Assembly (NCBI GenBank): GCA_001799615.1
Contig: MGTU01000025.1
Span: forward strand, 1-64,000
DNA: 64,000 nucleotides
Reading direction: 5' to 3'
Origin: Elusimicrobia bacterium GWA2_61_42
Lineage (GTDB): Bacteria; Elusimicrobiota; Elusimicrobia; Elusimicrobiales; UBA9959
The notes beneath the pieces were generated by a model. It was not told the DNA's origin. It made no database searches and saw nothing but the letters and a program-made list of their open reading frames with translations. How positions within the stretch are numbered: position 1 is the first letter of the stretch; the number at the start of each line of letters is the position of its first letter. A program made the position numbers and the translations under genes. Of the stretch, positions 39,946-48,824 are shown piece by piece.

Positions 39946-40788
39946 ATGGTCACGGATATTACAACGGAAGAAAAACGCGTGGTGTGGATCATCGCCGCCG
40001 TCCTGGCGGGGGTAGTTCTGTTCTCCACCATGCTCCATCACCTGTTTCCCCGGGTCCTGGACGTGCCTTCCAATGCCGGCCTGAATTTCAGCGGCTACCG
40101 CGAGATGTTCCTCCTGGACCTTATCCCCATAGCCATGGGGGGGCTCTGTTTTTATCACGCCTACCGGACCACCGGCCTTTTTAAGGCCATAATGTTCCTC
40201 GGTGGGTCGTTCTTCTTTACGGGCCTGGCGGAGAACGTCTGGGTGCTGATGGGCAGGTACCACGCGTTCTCGTGGTTCTCCCACAACCTGGACGGCGTTA
40301 CCGGGACCTATTATTTTACCCGCGGTTTCTTTTGGTGGGGGGAAATGCCGATGGTGATCTGCCTCGGCTGGTTCTTCATAGCCTATTCCGTAGTGCATAT
40401 AGTCGGCGTGCTCCTCCCGGGGCGTTCCCCGCTCCTTAAGGCGGCGCTGGGCGGCGCCCTGGCCATGAGCTTCGACCTCTGGTTCGACCCAGTGCAGGTC
40501 AGTCCCGTATGGCGGTCCTGGGTATGGGTCTCCAACGAGACGCTGAAAGTTTTCTCGATCCCGCTTTCCAATTTCGCGGGCTGGTTCCTGTTCATCTTTA
40601 TTTTCGCCATCGCGTACGGCAGACTGCCGTGTCTGCTGGAAAAATGGGGCACCGGGAAGGGGACCCTGGTATTCTTTCTGACCCTTTTGCTGTATAAAGC
40701 GGCCATGCTCCTGCTGCTTATGACTTACGGGGCGGTGGCGATGAAGTACGTTTCCCCGCCGATAAATCTTACTCTCTGGGGGATATAG
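39946..40788 (+). CDS. CruF-like carotenoid-biosynthesis membrane protein (DUF422 type)
   Basis: A 280-residue protein with about seven TM helices. The blocks SFDLWFDPVQVSPVWRSWVW and FSIPLSNFAGWFLF match the DP...W-x-W...P-x-x-N-x-x-GW pattern of CruF/DUF422 carotenoid hydratases. It follows the FadL-like gene by 12 nt. With the cyclase-like genes upstream it suggests modification of a polyisoprenoid in the membrane; the substrate is not shown by the sequence. Confidence 0.75.
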   Translation: MVTDITTEEKRVVWIIAAVLAGVVLFSTMLHHLFPRVLDVPSNAGLNFSGYREMFLLDLIPIAMGGLCFYHAYRTTGLFKAIMFLGGSFFFTGLAENVWVLMGRYHAFSWFSHNLDGVTGTYYFTRGFFWWGEMPMVICLGWFFIAYSVVHIVGVLLPGRSPLLKAALGGALAMSFDLWFDPVQVSPVWRSWVWVSNETLKVFSIPLSNFAGWFLFIFIFAIAYGRLPCLLEKWGTGKGTLVFFLTLLLYKAAMLLLLMTYGAVAMKYVSPPINLTLWGI

Positions 40789-40790
40789 AC

Positions 40791-40991
40791 ATGCCTAAAA
40801 TGAGCGGCAAACTTCTAGAGAGCCTCCCCATCCTGGCGTTTCTCGGCTATGGGCTATTTTTCTGCCTTATCTGCGCTGTAATATCCGGGGACGCGCGCCT
40901 TTTAAGGATCTGGTTCGTCTCCAGTCCCGTTCTTGTGGCGGCGCTGCTCAGCCTGATAAAGATATACAGGCGCCCGGGTACCGGCGCCTGA
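40791..40991 (+). CDS. Small two-helix membrane protein
   Basis: A 66-residue protein with two TM segments (about residues 10-30 and 38-58) joined by SGDARLLRIW. It begins 2 nt after the CruF-like gene's stop and is probably the last gene of the operon. No family is recognised. Confidence 0.65.
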   Translation: MPKMSGKLLESLPILAFLGYGLFFCLICAVISGDARLLRIWFVSSPVLVAALLSLIKIYRRPGTGA

Positions 40992-41043
40992 ACGGTGACA
41001 TCGGATTATTTACTTAGCCTGCCTGTTATTGCATAATATAACT

Positions 41044-41160
41044 GTAGCCGCAGAAGGAACGGGGTGCAAATCCCCGGCTGCCCCGCAACGGTGATGCCGC
41101 AAGGCTAAGCCCGGTCTACTGCGAACCCCCTGCCCGTATGAGGGGGAGTCCGAGGGGAAA
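41044..41160 (+). promoter_or_regulatory. Cobalamin riboswitch
   Basis: Conserved blocks appear in order: GGGGTGCAAATCCCC, then the B12-box segment GGCTGCCCCGCAACGGTGA, then AAGCCCGGTCTACTGCG and a CCCCCTG/AGGGGG hairpin. A promoter (TTACTT at 41010-41015, 16 bp, CATAAT at 41032-41037) precedes it. It controls the downstream btuFCD operon through the terminator at 41164-41192. Confidence 0.93.
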
Positions 41161-41163
41161 TCC

Positions 41164-41192
41164 AAGCCCTTTCTCCCGGAAAGGGCTTTTTT
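41164..41192 (+). terminator. Riboswitch expression-platform terminator
   Basis: The 9-bp stem AAGCCCTTT / AAAGGGCTT is followed by a T-run that ends 3 nt before the btuF ATG. The 3' arm (AAAGGG) is also the only Shine-Dalgarno-like sequence for btuF, so the hairpin could block both transcription and translation. Confidence 0.85.
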
Positions 41193-41195
41193 ATT

Positions 41196-41993
41196 ATGAA
41201 TAAATATTCAGCCGCGCTTCCTCTCTGCCTCTGCCTGCTGGCCGCGCCCGTACAGGCCAAGCGCGCGGTGTCGCTTATGCCTTCCTATACCGAGATAATC
41301 TTCGAACTGGGCGCCGGCAAAGAGCTGGTGGGAATTTCAAATTTCTGCAACTGGCCGCCGGAGACGGCCGGGATAGAGAAGACCGGCGATTACCTGCGCC
41401 CTAATATCGAAAAGGTTTACTCCCTGAAGCCGGACGTGGTGTTCTCGGGGGCCTGGGCCTCCGCCTCTTCGGCGAAGCAGCTTTCCGGCATGGGCATAAA
41501 GGTGGTGCAGCTGCAGGAGGAGAAGAGCGCGGCGGATATTTTCTCCACCATACGGCTGATCGCGGCGGAACTGGGGCGCAAGGCGCGGGGAGCCGCCCTG
41601 GAGCGCGCCTTGAAAGCCATGCTGCCGGCCGTTCTGCCAAAGAGCCCGCTGAGGGTATACGTAGAGGCGGATACCGGCGGCTGGACCCCGGGGGGGAATT
41701 CCTTTCTTTCGGACGCCGTCAAGCTGGCCGGCGGTAAAAATATTTTCGCGGGCGAGAAACGGGGCTATTTCCAGGCCTCCTGGGAAGAAGTGCTGCTGCT
41801 GGACCCCGAAGCGGTGGTGCTGCTTTCCTGCACGGAGGAAGAGTTCCTCGCCCGGCCCATGGCTAAAACCCTTTCGGCCGTCAAGGCGGGCCGCGTGATC
41901 ACCGGACTGGACCGCGACGCTTTTTCCCGCCCCGGGCCGCGGCTTTTCGGCGAGATAAAGAAACTGGGCGTCCTGCTGTATGGGAAAAAATAA
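41196..41993 (+). CDS. btuF: Cobalamin ABC transporter, substrate-binding protein
   Basis: A 265-residue periplasmic protein with signal peptide (YSAALPLCLCLLAAPVQA). The helical-backbone binding-protein fold shows in RAVSLMPSYTEIIFELGAG, LVGISNFCNWPPE, LKPDVVFSG and DAVKLAGGKNIFA. It delivers corrinoid to the BtuCD permease. The riboswitch directly upstream supports B12 as substrate. It overlaps the permease gene by 14 nt. Confidence 0.92.
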   Translation: MNKYSAALPLCLCLLAAPVQAKRAVSLMPSYTEIIFELGAGKELVGISNFCNWPPETAGIEKTGDYLRPNIEKVYSLKPDVVFSGAWASASSAKQLSGMGIKVVQLQEEKSAADIFSTIRLIAAELGRKARGAALERALKAMLPAVLPKSPLRVYVEADTGGWTPGGNSFLSDAVKLAGGKNIFAGEKRGYFQASWEEVLLLDPEAVVLLSCTEEEFLARPMAKTLSAVKAGRVITGLDRDAFSRPGPRLFGEIKKLGVLLYGKK

Positions 41994-42915
41994 ATTCCTC
42001 CCGCTTTTCGCCGCGCTGGCCGCCGCCTGCCTGTTCTCCATGGCGGCCGGCCCCGCCGGACTGTCGCCCGAGGTGATGCTCAACCTGCGCCTGCCGCGCA
42101 CGCTGGCGGCCCTGGCCGTGGGCGCGGCCCTGGGCCTGGCCGGGGCGCTGTTCCAGGGCGTGCTGAAGAACCCGCTCTCCGACCCGTATATCCTGGGCAC
42201 TTCCTCCGGGGCCACCGTGGCCGCCGTTTTCTGTTTCCTGGCCGGCATAGAGCGCACCTCGCCGCTGTTCTTCCTGGCGGTTTTCGCGGGGGCCTTCGGG
42301 GCCACTTTCCTTTCCTACTGGCTGGCGCGCGCCGCCGGCCGCCTGTCGGACGCGGCGCTGGTGCTGGCCGGCGTGGCCGTAAGCGCCTTTCTCTCCGCCG
42401 TGGTGATGCTGACCCTCAGCGCCGCCCGCGAGCGCTCCCTTTCCCTGTTCTACTTCGTGCTGGGCGGACTTTACGCCGTGGAGCCGGGCGTGCTGCTGTT
42501 CTCGGGCGCGATAATCCTCGTCGCGGCGGCCTTCTCGGCCGCCCGCTGGCGCGCCCTGGACGCGATGTCGCTGGGCGCCGAGAAAGCCTACCACCTGGGG
42601 GCAGACCCGGAGCGGGAGCGGCTGGTGTTCTTCGCGCTGGCGTGCGCGGCCACCTCGGCCGCGGTGGCCATGGGCGGCACTATAGGTTTCGTGGGGCTGA
42701 TGACGCCGCATATCGTGCGGCTGATCAGCGGGCCTTCCGCCCGCTTCCTGGTGCCCGCCGCCGCGGTGGGCGGCGCGGCGCTGCTGACGGCGGCGGACGC
42801 GGCGGGGCGCTCGCTGTTCCCTCCGTCGGAGATACCGGCCGGCGTTATCATGGCGCTGGCGGGCGCGCCTTTCTTCATGTGGCTGCTCTGGAAAAATTCG
42901 CGGGGGAGGAACTGA
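41980..42915 (+). CDS. btuC: Cobalamin ABC transporter, permease
   Basis: A 311-residue FecCD/BtuC-family permease with about nine to ten TM helices. Family blocks are LRLPRTLAALAVGAALGLAG, LFQGVLKNPLSDPYILGTSSGA, GTIGFVGLMTPHIVRLI and a C-terminal EIPAGVIMALAGAPFFMWLL. It lies in the inner membrane as a dimer with two ATPases. Stop and start of the following gene overlap by one base (TGATG). Confidence 0.94.
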   Translation: MGKNKFLPLFAALAAACLFSMAAGPAGLSPEVMLNLRLPRTLAALAVGAALGLAGALFQGVLKNPLSDPYILGTSSGATVAAVFCFLAGIERTSPLFFLAVFAGAFGATFLSYWLARAAGRLSDAALVLAGVAVSAFLSAVVMLTLSAARERSLSLFYFVLGGLYAVEPGVLLFSGAIILVAAAFSAARWRALDAMSLGAEKAYHLGADPERERLVFFALACAATSAAVAMGGTIGFVGLMTPHIVRLISGPSARFLVPAAAVGGAALLTAADAAGRSLFPPSEIPAGVIMALAGAPFFMWLLWKNSRGRN

Positions 42916-43658
42916 TGCCGGCCCTTAAAGTGGCGGGGCTTACTTTCTCCTACGGAGCGGGGCCGCTCCTCCGGGACGTGGCTTTTGAGCTGCGACCGGG
43001 GGATTTCATGTGCGTGCTGGGCCCCAACGGTTCCGGCAAGTCCACGCTGTTAAAACTGCTGACCGGTTTTATAAAGGGCGGCGCGGGTTCGGTCTGCCTG
43101 GGCGGCGGTGACATCGGCTCCATTGACGCCCGGCGCCTGGCCCGGCTGGTGGCCTACGTGCCCAGCGAAACTACCACGCCTTATGATTTTTCCGCCAGGG
43201 AGCTGGTGCTGATGGGCCGTACGGCCCGCTCCGGTTTCTGGCGCGGCTATTCGGCGGCTGACGAAGAGGCGGCGGACAGGGCGCTGGCGGAGACCGGCAT
43301 AGCGCACCTGGCGGGCCGCTCGGTAAATTCGCTTTCCACCGGGGAGCGCCAGCTGGTCTTTATCGCCCAGGCGCTGGCGCAGGAGGCTAAGCTGCTGCTG
43401 CTGGACGAGCCGACTTCCCACCTGGACCTGAAGTACAAGGCCGCCGTGATGGGGCTGCTTGCCGCCCTGGCGGCGCGCAAACTGGCCGTGGCCGCGGTGC
43501 TGCACGAGCCGGCCCTGGCGCGGCTGGGCTGCAACAAGGCTTTGCTGCTGGGGCGGGAGGGGGCGTATTCCTTCGGTCCCGTTTCCGAGATGCTCCTGCC
43601 GGCCCGCCTGGCCGCCGTGTACGGCCTGCCCGAAAATTCCCCTCTGTTGCCCAAATAA
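42915..43658 (+). CDS. btuD: Cobalamin ABC transporter, ATPase
   Basis: A 247-residue FecE/BtuD-type ATPase. Walker A is GPNGSGKST, and the Q-loop region VAYVPSETTTP has a Ser where Gln is usual. The signature is NSLSTGERQ, Walker B is LLLLDEPTSHLD and the switch histidine is in AVLHEPA. It powers corrinoid import. A 9-bp hairpin (43659-43683) lacking a clear T-run follows. Confidence 0.92.
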   Translation: MPALKVAGLTFSYGAGPLLRDVAFELRPGDFMCVLGPNGSGKSTLLKLLTGFIKGGAGSVCLGGGDIGSIDARRLARLVAYVPSETTTPYDFSARELVLMGRTARSGFWRGYSAADEEAADRALAETGIAHLAGRSVNSLSTGERQLVFIAQALAQEAKLLLLDEPTSHLDLKYKAAVMGLLAALAARKLAVAAVLHEPALARLGCNKALLLGREGAYSFGPVSEMLLPARLAAVYGLPENSPLLPK

Positions 43659-43702
43659 GAACGCGCCCTTGCGGGGCGCGTTCTCAACGCTAAAACTAAT
43701 CC

Positions 43703-44662
43703 TTATTTTACCGCGGCGGCTTCTTTGAGCTGTTCGAGGGCGGCCGAGTCGGCGCTTTCGAAGGGGCGCTCTTCCATGTTGAATTTGGGCGCGTCCGTCA
43801 TGGTTATGCTGCCGAAGTCGGGCTGGCCGTTGACCAGCAGTTCCACGCCGCGCTTGGGGGCGGGGATGGTAAGCGACTGGGTGCCGGTGAGGGTGAAGAA
43901 GATCTGGGCGCCGGTGGCGCGGATGCGGTCCAGGGATTCTTTGTGGGGGTGGCCGTAGGTGTTATCCTGGCCCACGGAGATGATGGCCACGCGGGGCTGC
44001 ACGCGGGCGAGGAATTTGTCGGTGGAAGAGTAGCGCGAGCCGTGGTGGCCGATCTTAAGGTAAGTGGAGTTGAGCCCCGACTTGAAGATCTTGGCCATGG
44101 CGTTCTCTACCGAGGCTTCGGCGTCGCCCATGTTCAGGATGGCGTGGCCGTTGTAGTAGAAGCGCAGGACCATCGAGCAGTTGTTTATAACGTCGTTGTC
44201 CCGGCTGATCACGGGCTCAGTGCAGGAATTAAGCACCTTTATGGTCACATGCTTGTCCCAGTCCAGGTTGGCGCCGACTTCGGGGAAATGGGTGCGGCAG
44301 GAAGGTTCGGCGTTGGCCAGGTCGCGCAGGTTGTTGTCGCCTACCGCGTCCTTGTTCTCGGCTTTGGTATCGTAAAAATTCTTAACGTCGAAAGCGGCGA
44401 ATACCTTCTTGAGCCCGCGGTAGTGGTCGTTGTGCGGGTGGGTGAGCACCACGTGGTCTATCCTGGTGACGCCCTTGCCTTTGAGGAATTCGTAGATCGG
44501 CAGGCCGGACGGTCCGCCGTCGATAAGCACGTTGGAGCCGTTGGGGAGCTCTATGTAGGTGGCGTCGCCCTGCCCGACGTTGACGAAGTAGGCGTTGAGC
44601 TGGGCTTTCGCGGCTGAAACCGAAAAGAACACCAGGGCTAAGCTGGCGAGAATCTTTTTCAT
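43703..44662 (-). CDS. Secreted MBL-fold hydrolase, ComEC C-terminal-like
   Basis: A 319-residue protein with signal peptide (KKILASLALVFFSVSAAKA) and a metallo-beta-lactamase domain. The motifs are FVNVGQGDATYIELPNG, LIDGG, LTHPHNDHYRG, ILNMGDAE, LKIGHHGSRYSS and ISVGQDNTYGHPH. These match the nuclease-like domain of ComEC/Rec2 competence proteins, here without the membrane channel. It may degrade extracellular nucleic acid or another phosphodiester. The ATG at 44662 has GGAGA upstream; an earlier start at 44698 is unlikely. Confidence 0.87.
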   Translation of the reverse strand: MKKILASLALVFFSVSAAKAQLNAYFVNVGQGDATYIELPNGSNVLIDGGPSGLPIYEFLKGKGVTRIDHVVLTHPHNDHYRGLKKVFAAFDVKNFYDTKAENKDAVGDNNLRDLANAEPSCRTHFPEVGANLDWDKHVTIKVLNSCTEPVISRDNDVINNCSMVLRFYYNGHAILNMGDAEASVENAMAKIFKSGLNSTYLKIGHHGSRYSSTDKFLARVQPRVAIISVGQDNTYGHPHKESLDRIRATGAQIFFTLTGTQSLTIPAPKRGVELLVNGQPDFGSITMTDAPKFNMEERPFESADSAALEQLKEAAAVK

Positions 44663-44866
44663 GTTGTCTCCGTGCGCGGCGCGGTGCTTGGTATCCATGT
44701 CATATTGTAGTGTAAGCGCCGCCGCTTGACCAGCGTCAAAGGACCCCTTGGCGCATAGGTCCTTTGGCAGCGAAGGGCCTACGCCGGGACTGGGCCTTAA
44801 GGCCCAGCCTGTTTTGGGCCTTATAGCCCATGGAGGATCAAGGAATATATATAGTTAAATAAATAT

Positions 44867-46114
44867 ATGGCGAAAGTTTACTTCACGCTCTTCTTCTGCG
44901 CCTGCCTGGCCCTGCCGGTCGAGCTTTTTTCAGCCGGCCCCGGGTTCGAGGAGCTAAGCTCCGTTTCTTCCTCCGTTCTCCTTCATAATTTTTCCGTGGC
45001 CGTTTCTCCGGAAGAAGCGGTCCTGCCCGTGCCCCGCGTTCCGGCGCCGGTTTATCTGCGCGGCGATTTCACCCAGGTGCCGGACTACGCTTTTTCCGGC
45101 CTGAACGACCTTACGGTAAAACTGATAGACGCCGCGCTTTCAAGCGCGGATATAGCGATGTACAGCATTACCATGAAAGACGCGCCGGCCGCGCTGCTGC
45201 GGGCCGCGGGCAGGGGCGTGCGGGTGCGCGTGCTTCTGAACGAGGCGCATGTTTTCCCGAAGGCCGACAAGGAGATAAAGCGGCTGCTGGCCGCCGGGGG
45301 GGTGGAAGTGCGCACCCTGCGCGGCACCCGTTCCTACGGGGTGAACCACAACAAGATCGGCGTCTACGACGGCGCGGTGGCGACGCTGGGCTCCTATAAC
45401 TGGACCTTCGGGGCCACCTTCTTCAACTTCGAGAACCTGCTGGTGGCGCGCCATCCCGTCTACGTGCGGGGCTACGTGAACTATTTCGAATGGATGTGGA
45501 GCAAGGCGCGGCCCGCGGCCCAGGGGCCCTGCCCCGCCGAACTGCCCGAGGGCTATTACGGCGTGCCGCCGCAGGACCCGGCCCCGGCCCAGGAACTCAA
45601 CGGCCTGCCGGTGCCGGCCTATCTTTTTTCGCCGGGCTCCGACACCGAGAACCGCCTGGCGGCTATCATAGACGCGGCCCGGAGCACGGTGGACGCGGTA
45701 ACCTTCACTTTTTCCTCCAAGGCGCTCAGCGAGGCCCTGGTGCGCGCGCGGCGGCGCGGCGTAAAAGTGCGGTTCCTGATGGACGAGGCCATGGCGAAGG
45801 ATTCCTTCGCGGCCAAATATGTTTTCGACGGCGGGGTGGACTTCCGCGTAGGGCGGGGCGCCACCGGCACGGGCGCGCTGCATAATAAATTCGCCATCCT
45901 GGACGGCCGCCTGCTGGAGACCGGTTCGTTCAACTGGACCACCAACGCCAGCGCTAATTCCTTCGAGAATATGGTTTTCGTCAGCGACCCGGGCGCCGTT
46001 AAAGCCTACCAGGACAAGTATGACTGGTTCTATGCCGGCGCCGCCGTCCCGGCGGGAGATTTCTTCCAGCCCGAGCCCTTCGAGGCCGCGACCGCGGCCG
46101 TACCCGCCCCCTGA
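44867..46114 (+). CDS. Secreted phospholipase D-superfamily protein with two HKD motifs
   Basis: A 415-residue protein with a signal peptide (FTLFFCACLALPVELFSAG) and two PLD repeats. The catalytic motifs are HNKIGVYD (H161) and HNKFAILD (H339), each followed by GSYNW or GSFNW and a FEN block. It could be a nuclease or a phospholipase; the spacing and small domains are like Nuc-type bacterial PLDs joined in tandem. The upstream spacer holds a CTGGGCCTTAAGGCCCAG palindrome near 44795-44815 and no clear promoter. Confidence 0.88.
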   Translation: MAKVYFTLFFCACLALPVELFSAGPGFEELSSVSSSVLLHNFSVAVSPEEAVLPVPRVPAPVYLRGDFTQVPDYAFSGLNDLTVKLIDAALSSADIAMYSITMKDAPAALLRAAGRGVRVRVLLNEAHVFPKADKEIKRLLAAGGVEVRTLRGTRSYGVNHNKIGVYDGAVATLGSYNWTFGATFFNFENLLVARHPVYVRGYVNYFEWMWSKARPAAQGPCPAELPEGYYGVPPQDPAPAQELNGLPVPAYLFSPGSDTENRLAAIIDAARSTVDAVTFTFSSKALSEALVRARRRGVKVRFLMDEAMAKDSFAAKYVFDGGVDFRVGRGATGTGALHNKFAILDGRLLETGSFNWTTNASANSFENMVFVSDPGAVKAYQDKYDWFYAGAAVPAGDFFQPEPFEAATAAVPAP

Positions 46115-46220
46115 CGCCCCTGCGGCCTGAAAAGCGCTTGTTTTTCAATGGCTTTTTGCCATTTTCAGCTATTTAAAAATTTGCTAACATGTGAGTAGGG
46201 TGAGAGGGGGGATCGCCTAG

Positions 46221-46235
46221 CGTTATTCTATAACG
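46221..46235. promoter_or_regulatory. Operator-like palindrome before the DUF4912/GH57 operon
   Basis: A perfect inverted repeat CGTTAT-tct-ATAACG lies 56 nt before the ATG of the DUF4912 gene. The rest of 46115-46290 contains a small AATGGC/GCCATT hairpin (likely the end of the PLD transcript) and no gene. Confidence 0.4.
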
Positions 46236-46290
46236 AACCACGCGTCCCCGGTCTCCGTTAAAACCATTACAGGTCTCAAAGGGAGAAACG

Positions 46291-47148
46291 ATGACTTCGT
46301 CAGGGCAGATAAAAAAAGACAATACCGCTCCGGAGCCGGAGCACAAGGCGCTGCCTGAAGGTTACGGCACCACCGAGGCGGCCCTCCTGCCGCGCGATCC
46401 CAACTGGATGTTCATCTACTGGGAAATAACCGAAAATTCCAAAAAGAACATTTGCCGGTCCCATGGCGAGGACGTCTTTCAGAAAGGGCGCCAGGTCATA
46501 AGGGTCTATGACGTTACAGGCGGGGAAGCCGCCAAGTATTTCGACATCCCGGTCATGCTGGAAGCCAAGAGCTGGTACGTCAACGTGCAGGAAAGCGGCC
46601 GCGCTTACTGCTGCGAGGTGGGCCTGATCATGCCCGACGGCTCCTTCATCGGGCTGGTGAAAACCAATACGGTGAATCTGCCGGGAGGCCGCGTTTCCGA
46701 CGTGACCGATGAGAAGTGGATGGCGGTCTCGGGCGACTTCGACAGGCTGCTGCAGCTTTCGGGCGTGGAATACATAGGCAAAGGCTCCGGCGAAGTGGCC
46801 AAGTCCCTGGCGCAGCGCTGGGAGATGCTGCGCGCCGTGTTCTCCCGCGCCTCCTCGTGGGGCGTCAGCTCCATGTCCTCGCAGGCGCTGAACAAGCCTG
46901 AACTGGCCAAGAAATTCTGGCTGGTGGCCGACTGCGAACTCATCCTTTACGGGGCTACCGAGCCCGACGCCTTCGTGACCGTTTCCGGCCGCAAGGTGAA
47001 CCTGAACCCGGACGGCACCTTCTCCATGCGCTTCGCCCTGCCCGACGGCCTGGTGGACCTGCCGGTAAAGGCCCTCTCCAAGGACGAGACCGATTCCAGG
47101 GAGATCACGATAAAAGTCACCAGGGCTACAACCACCGATGGCAAATAA
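46291..47148 (+). CDS. DUF4912 protein
   Basis: A 285-residue cytosolic protein. The DUF4912 core starts with LLPRDPNWMFIYWEITENS and continues through VIRVYDVTG, YFDIPV, YVNVQESGRAYCCEVGL and a second beta-rich part (ELILYGATEPDAFVTVSGRKV). The family often occurs beside GH57 glycogen enzymes and is thought to bind glycans. Here it overlaps the GH57 gene by 11 nt, supporting joint action. AGGGAGA precedes the ATG. Confidence 0.85.
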   Translation: MTSSGQIKKDNTAPEPEHKALPEGYGTTEAALLPRDPNWMFIYWEITENSKKNICRSHGEDVFQKGRQVIRVYDVTGGEAAKYFDIPVMLEAKSWYVNVQESGRAYCCEVGLIMPDGSFIGLVKTNTVNLPGGRVSDVTDEKWMAVSGDFDRLLQLSGVEYIGKGSGEVAKSLAQRWEMLRAVFSRASSWGVSSMSSQALNKPELAKKFWLVADCELILYGATEPDAFVTVSGRKVNLNPDGTFSMRFALPDGLVDLPVKALSKDETDSREITIKVTRATTTDGK

Positions 47149-48757
47149 AGAAAAAGGCTACCTCGCTCTAGTTCTGCACGCCCACCTCCCGTTCATACGC
47201 CACCCGGAGTATGAAGACTTCCTGGAGGAGGACTGGTTCTTCGAGGCGATGTGCGAAACCTACATCCCGCTGCTGGACGTTTACGAACGGCTGACGGCGG
47301 AAGGCACGGATTTCCGCGTCACCATGTCCATTACCCCGCCGCTGTGCAACATGATGGCGGACGACCTGCTGCGCCAGCGCTTCCGCCGCTACTACAACCT
47401 GCGGCTGGAGCTGGCGGAGAAGGAAGTAGTGCGCAACCGCAACACCCAGTTCTACGACGTGGCCAAGATGTACGAGACCAAGTTCCGCCGCATCCGGGAA
47501 CTTTACGAGGACTATTACCACGGCAATATCCTGGCGGGCTTCAAGAAGTTCCAGGACATGGGCAAGCTGGAGATCATTACCTGCGGCGCCACGCACGGCT
47601 TTCTGCCGCTGACGGTGCGCAAGGAAGCGGTGCACGCCCAGATCAAGCTGGCCGCCGACGACTACCGCAGGCATTTCGGGCGCGGGCCGCGCGGCATCTG
47701 GCTGGCCGAATGCGCCTATAACCCCGGCGACGACGTTTTCCTGAAGGCGCAGGGCATCCGCTTTTTCTTCCTGGAGACCCACGGCATAATTTACGGCAGC
47801 CCGCGGCCCCGCTACGGCGTGTACGCCCCGGTGTACTGCCCCTCCGGCGTGGCCGCTTTCGGCCGCGACATGGAAAGCGCCCAGCAGGTGTGGAGCGCCG
47901 AGACCGGCTACCCGGGCGATTCCCGCTACCGCGAGTTCTACCGCGACCTGGGCTACGACCTGGAATACGATTACGTGAAGCCTTACCTGCACCACGACGG
48001 GGTGCGCCGCAACATCGGCATGAAGTACTGCAAGATCACCGGCAAGGTGCAGTTGAACGAGAAAGCCCCGTACAACCCCGCGGAGGCCAGGGAGATGGCC
48101 GCCAGCCACGCCGGGAACTTCATGTTCAACCGGGAGCGCCAGATAGAGCACCTCAACGGCTTCCTGGGCCGGAAGCCCGTGGTGGTCTCCATGTACGACG
48201 CCGAACTGTACGGCCACTGGTGGTACGAAGGCACCGATTTCCTGGAATTCCTTTTCAAAAAGATCTGCCACGACCAGAAAAGCATAAAGATGGTGACGCC
48301 CAGCGAGTACCTCGCCATCCACCCGGACAACCAGGTGGTGCAGCCGTCCATGTCCACCTGGGGCGACAAAGGCTATAACGAAGTGTGGCTCAACGGCACC
48401 AACGACTGGATGTACCGCCACCTGCACAAGCAGGCGGAGCGCATGGTGGAGATGGCCAACAAGTTCCCGAACGCCGACGGCCTCCTTAAACGCGCGCTGA
48501 ACCAGTGCGCGCGCGAGGTGGTGCTGGGCATGTCGTCCGACTGGGCCTTCCTGATGACGGTGGGCACGGCCAAGACCTATTCGACCAAGCGCTTCATCGC
48601 GCACACGCACCGCTTCAACGGCCTCTACGAGCAGATCATGGGCAACCGCCTCGAGGAGAATTTCCTCAAGGACATCGAGTGGCGCGACAACATCTTCCCC
48701 GAAGTGGACTACAGGGCGTTCTCCACGCAGGAGATGGAAAAAGCGGCCGGGAGCTGA
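47138..48757 (+). CDS. GH57 1,4-alpha-glucan branching enzyme
   Basis: A 539-residue glycoside hydrolase family 57 protein with a DUF1957-like C-terminal domain, the layout of Thermococcus and Thermus branching enzymes. The N-terminal LVLHAHLPFIRHPE is a family hallmark. The nucleophile is E191 in IWLAECAY and the acid/base D354 in MYDAELYGHWW. The C-terminal part includes WGDKGYNEVWLNG and SSDWAFLMTVGTA. It adds alpha-1,6 branches to glycogen. It pairs with the phosphorylase encoded at 13-15.5 kb. Confidence 0.92.
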   Translation: MANKEKGYLALVLHAHLPFIRHPEYEDFLEEDWFFEAMCETYIPLLDVYERLTAEGTDFRVTMSITPPLCNMMADDLLRQRFRRYYNLRLELAEKEVVRNRNTQFYDVAKMYETKFRRIRELYEDYYHGNILAGFKKFQDMGKLEIITCGATHGFLPLTVRKEAVHAQIKLAADDYRRHFGRGPRGIWLAECAYNPGDDVFLKAQGIRFFFLETHGIIYGSPRPRYGVYAPVYCPSGVAAFGRDMESAQQVWSAETGYPGDSRYREFYRDLGYDLEYDYVKPYLHHDGVRRNIGMKYCKITGKVQLNEKAPYNPAEAREMAASHAGNFMFNRERQIEHLNGFLGRKPVVVSMYDAELYGHWWYEGTDFLEFLFKKICHDQKSIKMVTPSEYLAIHPDNQVVQPSMSTWGDKGYNEVWLNGTNDWMYRHLHKQAERMVEMANKFPNADGLLKRALNQCAREVVLGMSSDWAFLMTVGTAKTYSTKRFIAHTHRFNGLYEQIMGNRLEENFLKDIEWRDNIFPEVDYRAFSTQEMEKAAGS

Positions 48758-48776
48758 ACCGCTCAGGCGTAAAAAA

Positions 48777-48806
48777 ACCGCGGCCCGGAAAGGCCGCGGT
48801 TTTTTT
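48777..48806. terminator. Bidirectional terminator between two GH57 genes
   Basis: The perfect stem ACCGCGGCC / GGCCGCGGT with a 6-nt loop has A- and T-runs and separates convergent genes. Confidence 0.93.
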
Positions 48807-48824
48807 ATCGCCAGGGGGCAAAGG

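Noticed and set aside
43658-43684. Strong terminator after btuD
   Set aside because: The stem is good, but neither strand has a proper T-run, so it is not listed as a terminator.
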